Assembly: GCA_035296325.1 (NCBI GenBank)
Contig: DATHBD010000051.1
Span: 310,001-374,000 of the forward strand
Origin: DATHBD01 sp035296325
GTDB taxonomy: Bacteria; Actinomycetota; Actinomycetes; Mycobacteriales; Micromonosporaceae
DNA: 64,000 bases
Direction: 5' to 3'
The notes beneath the pieces are model-generated. The model saw only the letters and a program-made list of their open reading frames with translations. It was not told the DNA's origin and searched no databases. This document shows, piece after piece, positions 46,591-54,710 of the stretch. The translations under genes were made by a program, and so were the position numbers. The first letter of the stretch is position 1; every line of letters starts with the position of its first letter.

Positions 46591-47721
46591 GTGTACGTGC
46601 TGCTGTTCGCCGATACCGGCCTGTCGGTCGCGGAGATCTCCTCGCTCTTCGTGATCTGGTCGGTCACCGGGTTGGTGCTCGAGGTTCCGTCCGGCGTGTG
46701 GGCCGACGCCGTCTCGCGGCGGATGCTGCTGTGCATCGGGCCACTGCTGTCCGCGATCGGGTTCGCGCTCTGGACGCTCACCCCCTCGTACTGGGCGTTC
46801 GCCGTCGGGTTCGTCCTCTGGGGGGCGCATGGCGCACTGCAGTCCGGTGCCACGGAAGCCCTGATCTACGCCGAGCTCGACCGGTGCGATGCCGCACCGC
46901 GCTACGCCACGATCATGGGCCGGGCGGAGGCGGTCGGGGTATGCGCCGTGATGGCGGCGACCGCTGTGGCTGGGCCGGTGTTCAGCGCCGGCGGCTATCT
47001 GGCGGTCGGCGCGGCGAGTGTGCTCGCCCGGCTGCTCTGCGCGGCGGTCGCCACGCGGTTCCCCGAGCACCGCCCGGCAGACCCGCCTGAGGGGACCGAC
47101 GAGTCCGACGAGACCGACGGCGCAACCGGCTCCGGCTACGCCGACATCCTGCGAAGCGGGCTGCGCGAAGTCCGCAGCCGACCGTCGGTGCTTCGCGCGC
47201 TGCTGCTGGTACCCGCCGTCGCGGCGGTCTGGGGCGCCCTGGAGGAGTACGACCCCCTGCTCGCCGAGAGCACCGGTGTCGCCGCGGGCACCGTGCCGCT
47301 CCTCGTGCTGCTCATCGCCGTGGGTGTCGCGGTCGGTGGCCTCCTCGTCCCGATCGGTCAGCGGCTGACCGGCCCCGGGCTGGGCCGGACGCTGGCGGTG
47401 GGCGCCCTCGCCCTGGCGATCGGCGCGATCAGCGGCCGGCCGGCGGGTTTCGTCCTGCTGGCCGCGGCGTTCTGCGTGTTCAACATGGCGGGGGTGGTGG
47501 CCGACGCGCGGCTGCAGGAGAGGATCACCGGTCCCAGCCGGGCGACGGTCACCTCGTTGGCGGGCCTGGCCACCGACCTTGCCACCATCGCCATCTACGG
47601 CGCGTACGCGGCGGCCGCCACGTTCGCCGGGCACGGCACGATCTTCGCGCTGTTCGCGGTGCCGTACCTCGTCGTGGCCGCGGTACTGATGTACGGCGGG
47701 CGCAGGAAGCCGACGACCTGA
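46591..47721 (+). CDS. MFS transporter, N terminus apparently interrupted
   Basis: The uninterrupted frame from GTG 46591 gives 376 residues with about 11 membrane segments and the MFS loop LEVPSGVWADAVSRRMLL. The frame upstream still reads membrane-like sequence of the family (RRLAATLYGYTFLDDLVLLYPVY), which supplies helix 1, but contains no ATG, GTG or TTG until an in-frame TGA at 46465. An ATG lies five codons above that stop. The gene may therefore be a recent nonsense pseudogene, use a CTG start, or start at 46591 with a truncated first helix. The substrate is unknown. Confidence 0.75.
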   Translation: MYVLLFADTGLSVAEISSLFVIWSVTGLVLEVPSGVWADAVSRRMLLCIGPLLSAIGFALWTLTPSYWAFAVGFVLWGAHGALQSGATEALIYAELDRCDAAPRYATIMGRAEAVGVCAVMAATAVAGPVFSAGGYLAVGAASVLARLLCAAVATRFPEHRPADPPEGTDESDETDGATGSGYADILRSGLREVRSRPSVLRALLLVPAVAAVWGALEEYDPLLAESTGVAAGTVPLLVLLIAVGVAVGGLLVPIGQRLTGPGLGRTLAVGALALAIGAISGRPAGFVLLAAAFCVFNMAGVVADARLQERITGPSRATVTSLAGLATDLATIAIYGAYAAAATFAGHGTIFALFAVPYLVVAAVLMYGGRRKPTT

Positions 47722-47807
47722 GGTTGTCGGCGCGGCACAGCACACCGGCTGCGTCGTCGCCTCGGTGTACCGTCGAGACCCAGCCGTCGTCGACAGGTGG
47801 AGCTCAC

Positions 47808-48467
47808 GTGGTGAAGGCGCGGCCCGCCGCGGGCGGCGGACGTTGGGTGGAGATCTCGCCGGAGCGGATGCGTGGCTGGCTCGATGGCTTCTACGGCCGC
47901 CACGACGGCGCCAGCGAGCATGGTCTCGTGTTGACCGGCGCCAACAACGGCGACACCGCCACCCTGCATCCCCCACCCGGACTGGCCGGGGCGGACAGTG
48001 TCGACACGCTCCTGGCCGGCCTCACCCGACCGCCCCGCATCGGTCTGCTCCTGGCCCGCAAAGGCGCTGTCGCCGCAGGTGTCGCGGACGGCACCACGCT
48101 GACCGCGTCCAAGGTCGAGCGCTTCTACATCCAGGGGCGCACGGCGGCCGGCGGCACGTCACAGCAGCGCTATGCGCGCCGCCGGGCCAACCAGGCAGAC
48201 GCCGCCACGCAGCACGCCGCCGATGTCGCCGCGCGGGTCCTGCTGGCCTACGCGCCCGGCGGCCAGGCCGGCCGGGACGCCGCGATCACCGCGCTCGTCT
48301 GCGGCGGCGACCGCTTGATGATCGACGAGGTACTGGCAGACCGACGGCTGCAGCCACTGGCCGCCCTCCGTCACCCGCACCTGCTGGAAACCGTCGAGCC
48401 GCGCCTGGCCGTGCTGCAGGACGCGGCCGCCACGGCCCGGCGGGTCCGGATCCACCTCGTCCCCTGA
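47808..48467 (+). CDS. acVLRF1-family peptidyl-tRNA hydrolase (Vms1/eRF1-like)
   Basis: The 219-residue protein starts VKARPAAGGGRWVEISPERMRGWLDGFYGRHDG (GTG 47808 after GGTGGAG). The catalytic loop TAAGGTSQQRYARRRANQADAA carries the G-x-x-Q element that replaces GGQ in the Vms1-like release-factor family. Homologues (actinobacterial VLRF1) release nascent chains from tRNA in ribosome quality control. It stands alone, between the MFS and iron transporter genes. Family assignment is from recognition of this loop and the overall sequence. Confidence 0.85.
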   Translation: MVKARPAAGGGRWVEISPERMRGWLDGFYGRHDGASEHGLVLTGANNGDTATLHPPPGLAGADSVDTLLAGLTRPPRIGLLLARKGAVAAGVADGTTLTASKVERFYIQGRTAAGGTSQQRYARRRANQADAATQHAADVAARVLLAYAPGGQAGRDAAITALVCGGDRLMIDEVLADRRLQPLAALRHPHLLETVEPRLAVLQDAAATARRVRIHLVP

Positions 48468-48487
48468 CGAGGCGTTGCGCCGACCGG

Positions 48488-49474
48488 CTACGGATAGGCC
48501 CGGCCGCCACCGCGAATCTGCAGGCCCACCCGGTTCCCGGGCTCGATCGCCGTCTCGAAGGTGCGCGCGACCACCTCGGTACCGTCGTCCAGACGCAGCG
48601 TGAGCAGCGCGTCGTGGCCGTGGAAGACCCGGCCGGTCACCACCGCGGACACGCCACCACCGGCCAGCACGATCTGCTCGGGCCGCAGCAGCACGACCCG
48701 ACCGCCGCCGGTCACCGCGATGTCGCCGAGCGCGGTCCGCGCCATGCCGGCGTGGACCTCGGCGGGCAGCAGCACCGCCTCGCCGAGGAATCCGGCCACC
48801 CACGGGTCCACCGGCTCGTGGTACACAGTGGACGGTGGCCCGGACTGGATGATGCGCCCGTCGCGCATCACCGCCACCGCGTCCGCCATCGACAGCGCCT
48901 CACCCTGGTCGTGGGTGACCAGGATCGCGGTGGCCCCGTCGGCGTGCAGCGCGGCGCGCACCACCAGTCGGACCTCCAGGCGCAACGCGGCGTCGAGTGC
49001 GCTGAACGGCTCGTCGAGCAGGACCACCGAGGGGCGAGGTGCCAACGCGCGGGCCACCGCGACCCGCTGCTGCTGACCGCCGGAGAGTTCGTGCGGCATC
49101 CGGTCGGCGTAGCCGGCGAGGCCCACGAGGTCGAGCGCCTCCGCGACCCGCCCGCCGCGGCGCGCCGGTCGGTCCAGCCCGTACCCGACGTTGCGGGCGA
49201 CGGAAAGGTGCGGGAAGAGCGCCCCCTCCTGCGGCACCACGGCGATCCGCCGGCGGTGGGCGGGCAGTCCGGTGATGTCGCGGCCGTCCACGGTCACCGT
49301 CCCGTGGTCCGGCCGTTCGAACCCCGACAGGCAGCGCAGCAGCGTGGTCTTGCCGCAGCCGGAGGGCCCAAGCACCGCGGTCAGCGTCCCGGTGGGCACC
49401 GACAGGTGGGCGTCGTCGACCGCGAGGGTCGGGCCGAACCGCTTCGTCAGCCCCCGTACCGAAACCTCACTCAC
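48488..49474 (-). CDS. iron(III) ABC transporter ATP-binding protein
   Basis: The 328-residue protein has Walker A GPSGCGKTT, Q-loop VPQEGALF, ABC signature LSGGQQQRVAVARALA, Walker B VVLLDEPFSALD and the H-loop THDQ. A C-terminal TOBE-type domain of about 90 residues (VTGGGRVVLLRPEQIVL) matches FbpC-like ferric transport ATPases. GTG 49474 overlaps the permease stop (GTGA). It is the last gene of the substrate-binding protein/permease/ATPase operon, which has an iron box upstream. Confidence 0.93.
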   Translation of the reverse strand: MSEVSVRGLTKRFGPTLAVDDAHLSVPTGTLTAVLGPSGCGKTTLLRCLSGFERPDHGTVTVDGRDITGLPAHRRRIAVVPQEGALFPHLSVARNVGYGLDRPARRGGRVAEALDLVGLAGYADRMPHELSGGQQQRVAVARALAPRPSVVLLDEPFSALDAALRLEVRLVVRAALHADGATAILVTHDQGEALSMADAVAVMRDGRIIQSGPPSTVYHEPVDPWVAGFLGEAVLLPAEVHAGMARTALGDIAVTGGGRVVLLRPEQIVLAGGGVSAVVTGRVFHGHDALLTLRLDDGTEVVARTFETAIEPGNRVGLQIRGGGRAYP

Positions 49475-50967
49475 GCCATCCTGCCCTTGGTCAGCAGCCA
49501 CGTCGGGACCGCGGACAGCAGCACGAGGAGCGCGGCATACGGTGCGGCCGCGGCGTAGGACGCCGTGGAGGTCTCGTCCCACAGCTCGGTGGCGAGGGTC
49601 TGCATGCCGGTTGGTCGCAGCAGCAGGGTGGCCGGTAGTTCCTTCATGCAGGTGAGGAACACCAGCGCGGCGCCCGCCCCGACGCCCGGCGCGATCAGCG
49701 GCAGCGTCACCGTGCGCAGCACGGCCAGCGGCCCGCGCCCCAGTGATGCGGCAACCTCGCCGAGCCGCGGCGAAGCCTGCGCCGCAGCGGCGTGCACGGC
49801 GCCCACGGCGAGCGGCAGGAACAACGCCGCGTATCCCAGCACGAGCAGCCAGGTGGTCTGGTAGATCGGGTACGCCACGGCGATGCCGAAGTACACGAGC
49901 GACAACCCGATCACGAGCCCGGGTAGGGCATGCCCGAGATAGGTCAGGCTCTCGACGCCCCGACCCACCCGGCCCAACCGACCACGGGCCCGGGCGGCCA
50001 GCACGCCCACCGGCACCGCCAGGCCAACGGTGAGGACCGCCCCGACGCCGGAGACCCAGAGCGAGGCGCCGGCTGCCGAGGTGACCTCAGCGATCGGGCC
50101 GGGGCGGGAGACACCGGCCAGCAACCACCACGCCAGGCTGCCCATCGGCACTCCCAGCCCGAGTGCGGCGACAGCCACCGGCACGCCGACCAGCGGCCAG
50201 CGCCACCCGCCCAGGCGGGCGCGCACCGGTGGTCGGCGCGCGTGCGACCCGACGACGCCGATCCTGCGGCGGCTCAACGTCGCGCCGGCGAGCAGCACCG
50301 CGGCGAGCGCGACCAGCACGGTGGAGAGCACCAGCGCACCGGTACGGTCGAATCCCATGTTCACCGCCGTGAAGATGGCGCGGGTGAAGGTGTCGTACCG
50401 CACGATCGACACCGCGCCGAAGTCGGAGAGCACGTACAGCGCGGCGAGCAGCGCGCCGGCCGTGATCGCGGGCCGGATCTGACGCAGCGTCACCCCGACG
50501 AAGGTCCGCCACGGGCCATGGCCGAGCGACCGGGCCGCCTCCTCCTGACCGGCATCGCCGCCGGCCAGTGCGGCGGCCACCGGCAGGTACACATACGGAT
50601 ACGAGCACGCGACGAGCACGATGGCGGCCGCCCAGAACCCCTCGAAGTGATCCAATGTGGAGGTCCAGCCGAACGCGGCCACGTAGGTCGGGATGGCCAG
50701 CGGCATGGCGGCGACGACACCGAACGCTCGGCGGCCCGGGAGGTCGGTGCGCACGACCAGGAAGGCCAGGCCGAGTCCGACGGCGACGCACGCGGCGGTC
50801 ACGACGGCGGCGAGGCCCAGACTGCGAACGGCCAGGGCGGCCACCCGATCGGTGAACAGCTCCGCGGCGACACGGGGCCAGCCGGCCTCCGCCGTCCGCA
50901 CCGCCAGGTAGACCAGCGGCGTGAGGGCGACGGCTGTCGCCGGCAGGACGGCCGCGAGGGCGGGCAC
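49471..50967 (-). CDS. iron(III) ABC transporter permease, double-domain (FbpB-like)
   Basis: The 498-residue protein has about 12 membrane segments in two halves, each with an EAA loop: QEEAARSLGHGPWRTFVGVTLRQIRPA and LGEVAASLGRGPLAVLRTVTLPLIAPG. This is the fused ferric permease architecture of FbpB/SfuB proteins. GTG 50967 starts directly before the first membrane helix; the frame is open further up but overlaps the substrate-binding protein gene. It lies 38 bp after that gene and overlaps the ATPase gene by 4 bp. Confidence 0.92.
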   Translation of the reverse strand: MPALAAVLPATAVALTPLVYLAVRTAEAGWPRVAAELFTDRVAALAVRSLGLAAVVTAACVAVGLGLAFLVVRTDLPGRRAFGVVAAMPLAIPTYVAAFGWTSTLDHFEGFWAAAIVLVACSYPYVYLPVAAALAGGDAGQEEAARSLGHGPWRTFVGVTLRQIRPAITAGALLAALYVLSDFGAVSIVRYDTFTRAIFTAVNMGFDRTGALVLSTVLVALAAVLLAGATLSRRRIGVVGSHARRPPVRARLGGWRWPLVGVPVAVAALGLGVPMGSLAWWLLAGVSRPGPIAEVTSAAGASLWVSGVGAVLTVGLAVPVGVLAARARGRLGRVGRGVESLTYLGHALPGLVIGLSLVYFGIAVAYPIYQTTWLLVLGYAALFLPLAVGAVHAAAAQASPRLGEVAASLGRGPLAVLRTVTLPLIAPGVGAGAALVFLTCMKELPATLLLRPTGMQTLATELWDETSTASYAAAAPYAALLVLLSAVPTWLLTKGRMA

Positions 50968-51005
50968 GAGAAGCCGCGCCCGCCCTGCTGCCGTGTGCGC
51001 TGCGC

Positions 51006-52061
51006 TCAGGCGAGGCCCGCTTCCTTGATGGTGGCGACGGTCTGCGCGAGGGTGTCGAGATTGTTGAGGTCGACGTCCGGCGGGTTGAGCCCGGCGATCG
51101 GCGGCAGGCCGGGCGCGGTGGGCACGCCTGCAATCAACGGGTACTCGTAGGTGGACTCCGCGAAGTACTTTTGCGCGGCAGCGCCGAGCAGGTAGTCGGT
51201 GAACGTCTTCACGTCGGGATCGGCCGCCGAAGGTTTGAGGACGCCGATGCCGGCGACGTTGACCAGGGCGCCCGGGTCGCCGTCGGGGAAGAAGTGGAGC
51301 TTCACCTTGAGGGCGTCGACGGCGACGCCCTTCTCCTTCGACTTCTCGTACACGTAGTAGTGGTTGACCAGACCGACGGAGAGCTTGCCGTTGTTGACAT
51401 CCTCGACGATCGCCCCGTTGTTCGGCCGGATCTGCACGCCGTTGGCCTTGAGGCCGGCGAGGAAGTCCTTGGCCTTCTGGTCGCCCTGCGCCACCCGGAT
51501 GGCGGTGACGAAGGCCTGGAAGGACGCGTTCGTGGGGGCGATGCCGACCTTGCCGTTCCACTTCGGATCGGTCAGCTCGAACACGCTCTTTGGCAGCTCG
51601 GCGGCGGGCACCAGGTCGGAGTTGTAGACGAGCACCCTGGACCGCCCGGTGACACCCACCCAGGTGCCGTCCTTCGAGCGGTACTCCGTGGGGACCTTCC
51701 CGATCAGTTCGTTCGGGAGCGGTGCGAAGAGTCCCTTTTTGCTCACCGCGCCGAGCGCGCCCGCGTCCTGGGCGAAGAACACGTCGGCACGGCTCTTGTC
51801 ACCCTCCTCCTGCAGTTGGGCAGCGAGCTGGGCGGTGTCCGCGTACCTGGCCTCGACACTGACGCCGGTGTCCTTGGTGAACTGTTCGAGCAGAGGCTTG
51901 ACCAGCTTCTCCGACCGTCCGCTGTACAGCGTGATCTTCTTGTCGGAGGCCGGGCTGCCAGCTCCGGCGGCGGGTTCGTCGGAGTCCGACCCGCTGCAGC
52001 CGGCCGAGCCGAGTGCCAGCAGACCGGCGGCGAGAACCGCGACGATCGGGCGAGTACGCAT
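51006..52061 (-). CDS. iron(III) ABC transporter substrate-binding lipoprotein
   Basis: The 351-residue protein has a lipoprotein signal with lipobox LGSAGC. The ferric-binding-protein start ITLYSGRSEKLVKPLLEQFTKDTGVSVEARYADTAQL follows, with TGRSRVLVYNSDLV and the iron-binding tyrosines in VGLVNHYYVYEKSK. It captures ferric iron (free or chelated) at the cell surface for the permease downstream. GAAGGGA is its ribosome-binding site. An iron box 18 bp upstream of the ATG indicates repression by an IdeR/DmdR-type regulator under iron-replete conditions. Confidence 0.94.
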   Translation of the reverse strand: MRTRPIVAVLAAGLLALGSAGCSGSDSDEPAAGAGSPASDKKITLYSGRSEKLVKPLLEQFTKDTGVSVEARYADTAQLAAQLQEEGDKSRADVFFAQDAGALGAVSKKGLFAPLPNELIGKVPTEYRSKDGTWVGVTGRSRVLVYNSDLVPAAELPKSVFELTDPKWNGKVGIAPTNASFQAFVTAIRVAQGDQKAKDFLAGLKANGVQIRPNNGAIVEDVNNGKLSVGLVNHYYVYEKSKEKGVAVDALKVKLHFFPDGDPGALVNVAGIGVLKPSAADPDVKTFTDYLLGAAAQKYFAESTYEYPLIAGVPTAPGLPPIAGLNPPDVDLNNLDTLAQTVATIKEAGLA

Positions 52062-52074
52062 CCGAGAGGTCCCT

Positions 52075-53076
52075 TCAGTTAGGCAAGGCTAACCTAGCAC
52101 CCTCGATATGATTGTCCAGCGCCTCACTCCCCCGGGTATCCGGCGCCACCGCCGCGCGGTGCTCCTGCGGGCTGACGCCCCGAACCCGCTTGAAGGCGGC
52201 GCTGAACGCGAACGCGCTGCCGTACCCGACCTGCCGGGCCACCGCACCCACCGTGACACCGGGCTCGCGGAGCAGGTCGGCCGCGAGGGCCAGGCGCCAG
52301 CCGGTCAGAAACGCCATCGGTGGTTCGCCGACCAGGTCCGTGAAGCGACGCGCGAGGGCCGCACGGGAGACACCGACCTCGGCGGCGAGTGCGGCGACCG
52401 TCCATGGGTGCGCCGGATGGTGGTGCAGCATCCGCAGCGCCCGACCGACCATCGGATCGCTGGATGCGCCGTACCACGCCGGGGCATTGGCCTCCGGCCG
52501 GGCGAACCAGGCCCGAAGTACCCCGATGAGGACCAGATCGAGCAACCGGTCAAGCATCACCTCCTGACCCGGCCGGTCCTGCACGATCTCCTCGGCGAGG
52601 AGTGGCAGCAGCACCCGGTCTCCGGCGTTGTCCGGGAGCACGAGGACCGCCGGCAACGCTGCCAGCAACCGCCTGCTCACCTCGCCGCGCATCTGATAGA
52701 TGCCGGTCAGCATCACGGTCGAGCCGTCCACGCTGTTGCCCCAGGTCCGCACGCCCAGGTCCATGGCCTGCGGCATTTCGTCGCCCGCCGGCGTGGTGCA
52801 GCGCTGCCCCGGGTGGATCACCACCTGCGGCGGCGTGGCGGGATCGTCGGCGACCGTGTACGGCTCCGGGCCACGGACGATGGCGACATCGCCCTCCTGG
52901 AGCCGTACCGCCGGGGTGGAGCCGTGGATCAGCCACGCCGCCCCGCGCACCAGGGCGAGCATCGTGAGCGGGGCCTGATCCTGGATCCGCAGGGACCACG
53001 GCGGGTCGAGCACCGCCCGGAGCAGGAAGGCGCCTCGGGCGCGTGGCCCGTCGAGTAGACCGGCAAGGGCGTCCAT
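52075..53076 (-). CDS. AraC-family regulator (cupin_6-type N-terminal domain)
   Basis: The 333-residue protein starts MDALAGLLDGPRARGAFLLRAVLDPPWSLRIQDQAPLTMLALVRG, the common N terminus of AraC regulators with an AraC-binding-like cupin domain. Two HTH motifs follow (PWTVAALAAEVGVSRAALARRFTDLVGEPPMAFLTGWRLALAADLL and VGAVARQVGYGSAFAFSAAFKRVRGVSP). It likely controls the divergent NAD(P)-binding gene 81 bp away. Its last seven codons contain the iron box of the next operon, so the C terminus is constrained by regulation. Confidence 0.92.
   Translation of the reverse strand: MDALAGLLDGPRARGAFLLRAVLDPPWSLRIQDQAPLTMLALVRGAAWLIHGSTPAVRLQEGDVAIVRGPEPYTVADDPATPPQVVIHPGQRCTTPAGDEMPQAMDLGVRTWGNSVDGSTVMLTGIYQMRGEVSRRLLAALPAVLVLPDNAGDRVLLPLLAEEIVQDRPGQEVMLDRLLDLVLIGVLRAWFARPEANAPAWYGASSDPMVGRALRMLHHHPAHPWTVAALAAEVGVSRAALARRFTDLVGEPPMAFLTGWRLALAADLLREPGVTVGAVARQVGYGSAFAFSAAFKRVRGVSPQEHRAAVAPDTRGSEALDNHIEGARLALPN
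52079..52097 (-). promoter_or_regulatory. iron box (IdeR/DmdR/DtxR-type operator)
   Basis: The plus-strand sequence TTAGGCAAGGCTAACCTAG matches the consensus TTAGGTTAGGCTAACCTAA at 16 of 19 positions. It lies 18-36 bp upstream of the substrate-binding protein ATG and overlaps its -10 box. It is also inside the last codons of the upstream araC gene. Confidence 0.85.
52091..52118 (-). promoter_or_regulatory. promoter of the iron transporter operon
   Basis: Read on the minus strand, TGGACA (52118-52113) and TAGGTT (52096-52091) are spaced by 16 bp. The -10 hexamer lies inside the iron box, so the bound repressor would occlude RNA polymerase. The whole promoter is within the 3' end of the araC coding region. 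Confidence 0.6.
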
Positions 53077-53157
53077 GCCCCGATGCTAGACGCACACGTA
53101 TGGAAGTGAGCCTTTGAACCATGGCTCGTCTCGCCGGGTTGGCGTTGACTTACCGGC

Positions 53158-54009
53158 ATGACAGATGACACGGCACCACAGCGCACCACATTGGTCCTCG
53201 GCGGCACCGGCAAGACCGGGCGGCGGGTGGCAGAGCGCCTCCGGGCGCGGGCGCTGCCGACCCGGGTCGGCTCCCGGGCCGGCGCACCACCGTTCGACTG
53301 GACCGACCCCGCCACCTGGACGCCGGCACTGCGCGGCGCGGGGTCGGTGTACCTGGCGTACCAGCCGGACCTGGCCGTCCCCTCGGCGGTCGACACGATC
53401 CGCGCCTTCGCCGAACAGGCGGTGCGGCAGGGCTGCGGGCGGGTCGTCCTGCTGTCCGGTCGCGGCGAGGAGTCGGCTCAGGCCTGCGAGCAGGTCGTCC
53501 GCGACTGCGGTGCGCAGTGGACCATCCTGCGGGCGAGTTGGTTCTGCCAGAACTTCAGCGAGGGGTACCTGCGGGACTCGGTCTGCGCCGGTGAGGTGAT
53601 CCTGCCCGCCGGCGATGTGGGCGAGCCGTTTGTCGACGCCGACGATATCGCCGACGTCGCGGTGGCGGCGCTGACCGACGACCGACACGTCGGCCGCGTG
53701 TACGAGGTGACCGGTCCACGGCTGCTCACCTTCGCGGAGGCGGTGGCGGAGATCGCCAAGGCGAGCGGCCGGGACGTCCGGTACACCCGGGTCACCGTGG
53801 CGGAGTACGCCGCCGCGCTGGCGGCGTTCGACGTACCGGCGGATTATCAGTGGTTGTTGAACTACCTCTTCACGACCGTGTTGGACGGGCGCAACGCCTC
53901 CCTCGGCGACGGCGTCCGGCAGGCGTTGGGCCGGGACCCGCGCGACTTCACCGACTACGCCCGCGACGCCGATGCGGCCGGGGCCTGGGCCGACACGCCC
54001 GCCGGGTGA
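53158..54009 (+). CDS. NmrA-like NAD(P)-binding protein
   Basis: A 283-residue atypical SDR: TTLVLGGTGKTGRRVAERLRARALPTRVGSRAG (GxxGxxG cofactor motif), GCGRVVLLSGRGEESAQ, and TILRASWFCQNFSEGYL, the pattern of NmrA/azoreductase-like 'NAD(P)H-binding' proteins. The Tyr-x3-Lys catalytic pair is absent, as usual in this group. The conserved AraC-divergent arrangement suggests AraC regulation and a role in redox or xenobiotic response. The substrate is unknown. Confidence 0.9.
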   Translation: MTDDTAPQRTTLVLGGTGKTGRRVAERLRARALPTRVGSRAGAPPFDWTDPATWTPALRGAGSVYLAYQPDLAVPSAVDTIRAFAEQAVRQGCGRVVLLSGRGEESAQACEQVVRDCGAQWTILRASWFCQNFSEGYLRDSVCAGEVILPAGDVGEPFVDADDIADVAVAALTDDRHVGRVYEVTGPRLLTFAEAVAEIAKASGRDVRYTRVTVAEYAAALAAFDVPADYQWLLNYLFTTVLDGRNASLGDGVRQALGRDPRDFTDYARDADAAGAWADTPAG

Positions 54010-54040
54010 CGCGTCAGCCCGTCCGAGGACGCCACGCGGA

Positions 54041-54520
54041 TCAGTCGTTGAGCTGGGCGCGCTCGATCTCGGCGAACGCGCGGGTGAGGTAGTCGGCGAA
54101 CGGGCGGCCCCGTTCGCCGAGCAGCTCCGCGAGGAGCAGGGCGGCGTGCCGGGCGAGCGACTCGGCGCTCGGCGGCGCCGCCTCCTCGTCCCGGTCGTGC
54201 ACGCCGAGCGCACCGGCGAGCACGATCAGTACGACGTGTGGGTCGACCTCGGGCTGCCACTGCCCCGCCGCGCGGACGGTGCGCTCCAGCGCGTCCCGCA
54301 CGTCGTCGCCGTCCAGCCCGTCCGGGTGCAGGTCTTCGAGCAGCAGCCGCACCGCCGCACCGAGCACCAGGCTCACCCGCTCCGGGTCGAGCACAGCCAG
54401 GTCGCCGACCGCTTCCGCGAACAGGTCGTTGTCCCGCGCCCGGGCGGCGGCGACGACGCTCGACGCGGCGACCGCCACCGCCCGCGCCGGAGCGGGCAGG
54501 GAACGCCAGCTGTCGCTCAT
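54041..54520 (-). CDS. conserved helical protein of unknown function
   Basis: The 159-residue protein is Ala/Leu/Asp/Glu-rich and predicted all-helical: MSDSWRSLPAPARAVAVAASSVVAAARARDNDLFAEAVGDLAVLDPERVSLVLGAAVRLLLEDLHPDGLDGDDV. It ends ADYLTRAFAEIERAQLND. It has neither signal nor membrane segment. I recognise no family. Composition and codon use match neighbouring real genes. It converges with the NmrA-like gene. Confidence 0.7.
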   Translation of the reverse strand: MSDSWRSLPAPARAVAVAASSVVAAARARDNDLFAEAVGDLAVLDPERVSLVLGAAVRLLLEDLHPDGLDGDDVRDALERTVRAAGQWQPEVDPHVVLIVLAGALGVHDRDEEAAPPSAESLARHAALLLAELLGERGRPFADYLTRAFAEIERAQLND

Positions 54521-54591
54521 GCATCGACCCTACAAGGGTCGGGCGATGCGCATCTGTCTGGACGTCTGACGACCTGCGAAGATCGGCTTTC

Positions 54592-54647
54592 TTGAATGCG
54601 GACAGGCCCTCCCGTAGCATCCCAGGGGCAGGATGTTAACGCTCACA
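54592..54647 (+). promoter_or_regulatory. promoter of the GH127 gene with LacI-type operator
   Basis: TTGAAT (54592-54597) and TAGCAT (54615-54620) are 17 bp apart, a good housekeeping promoter; transcription would start near 54627. TGTTAACGCTCACA (54634-54647) follows, an imperfect palindrome with the central CG typical of LacI-family operators. It lies just downstream of the start site, where a repressor would block elongation. Sugar-responsive repression is the inference. Confidence 0.55.
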
Positions 54648-54710
54648 CGCCTCCGCCCACCCTCGCCTGACCCCACTTCGGCGCGCCTCGCCGCACCGTT
54701 CGGAGGAAGC

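Noticed and set aside
46351..47976. Minus-strand extension of the PrmC-like gene to 47976 (806 codons in total)
   Set aside because: The family-like sequence begins at GTG 46350 behind GGAGGAGG. The extension is antisense to the MFS transporter and has no domain.
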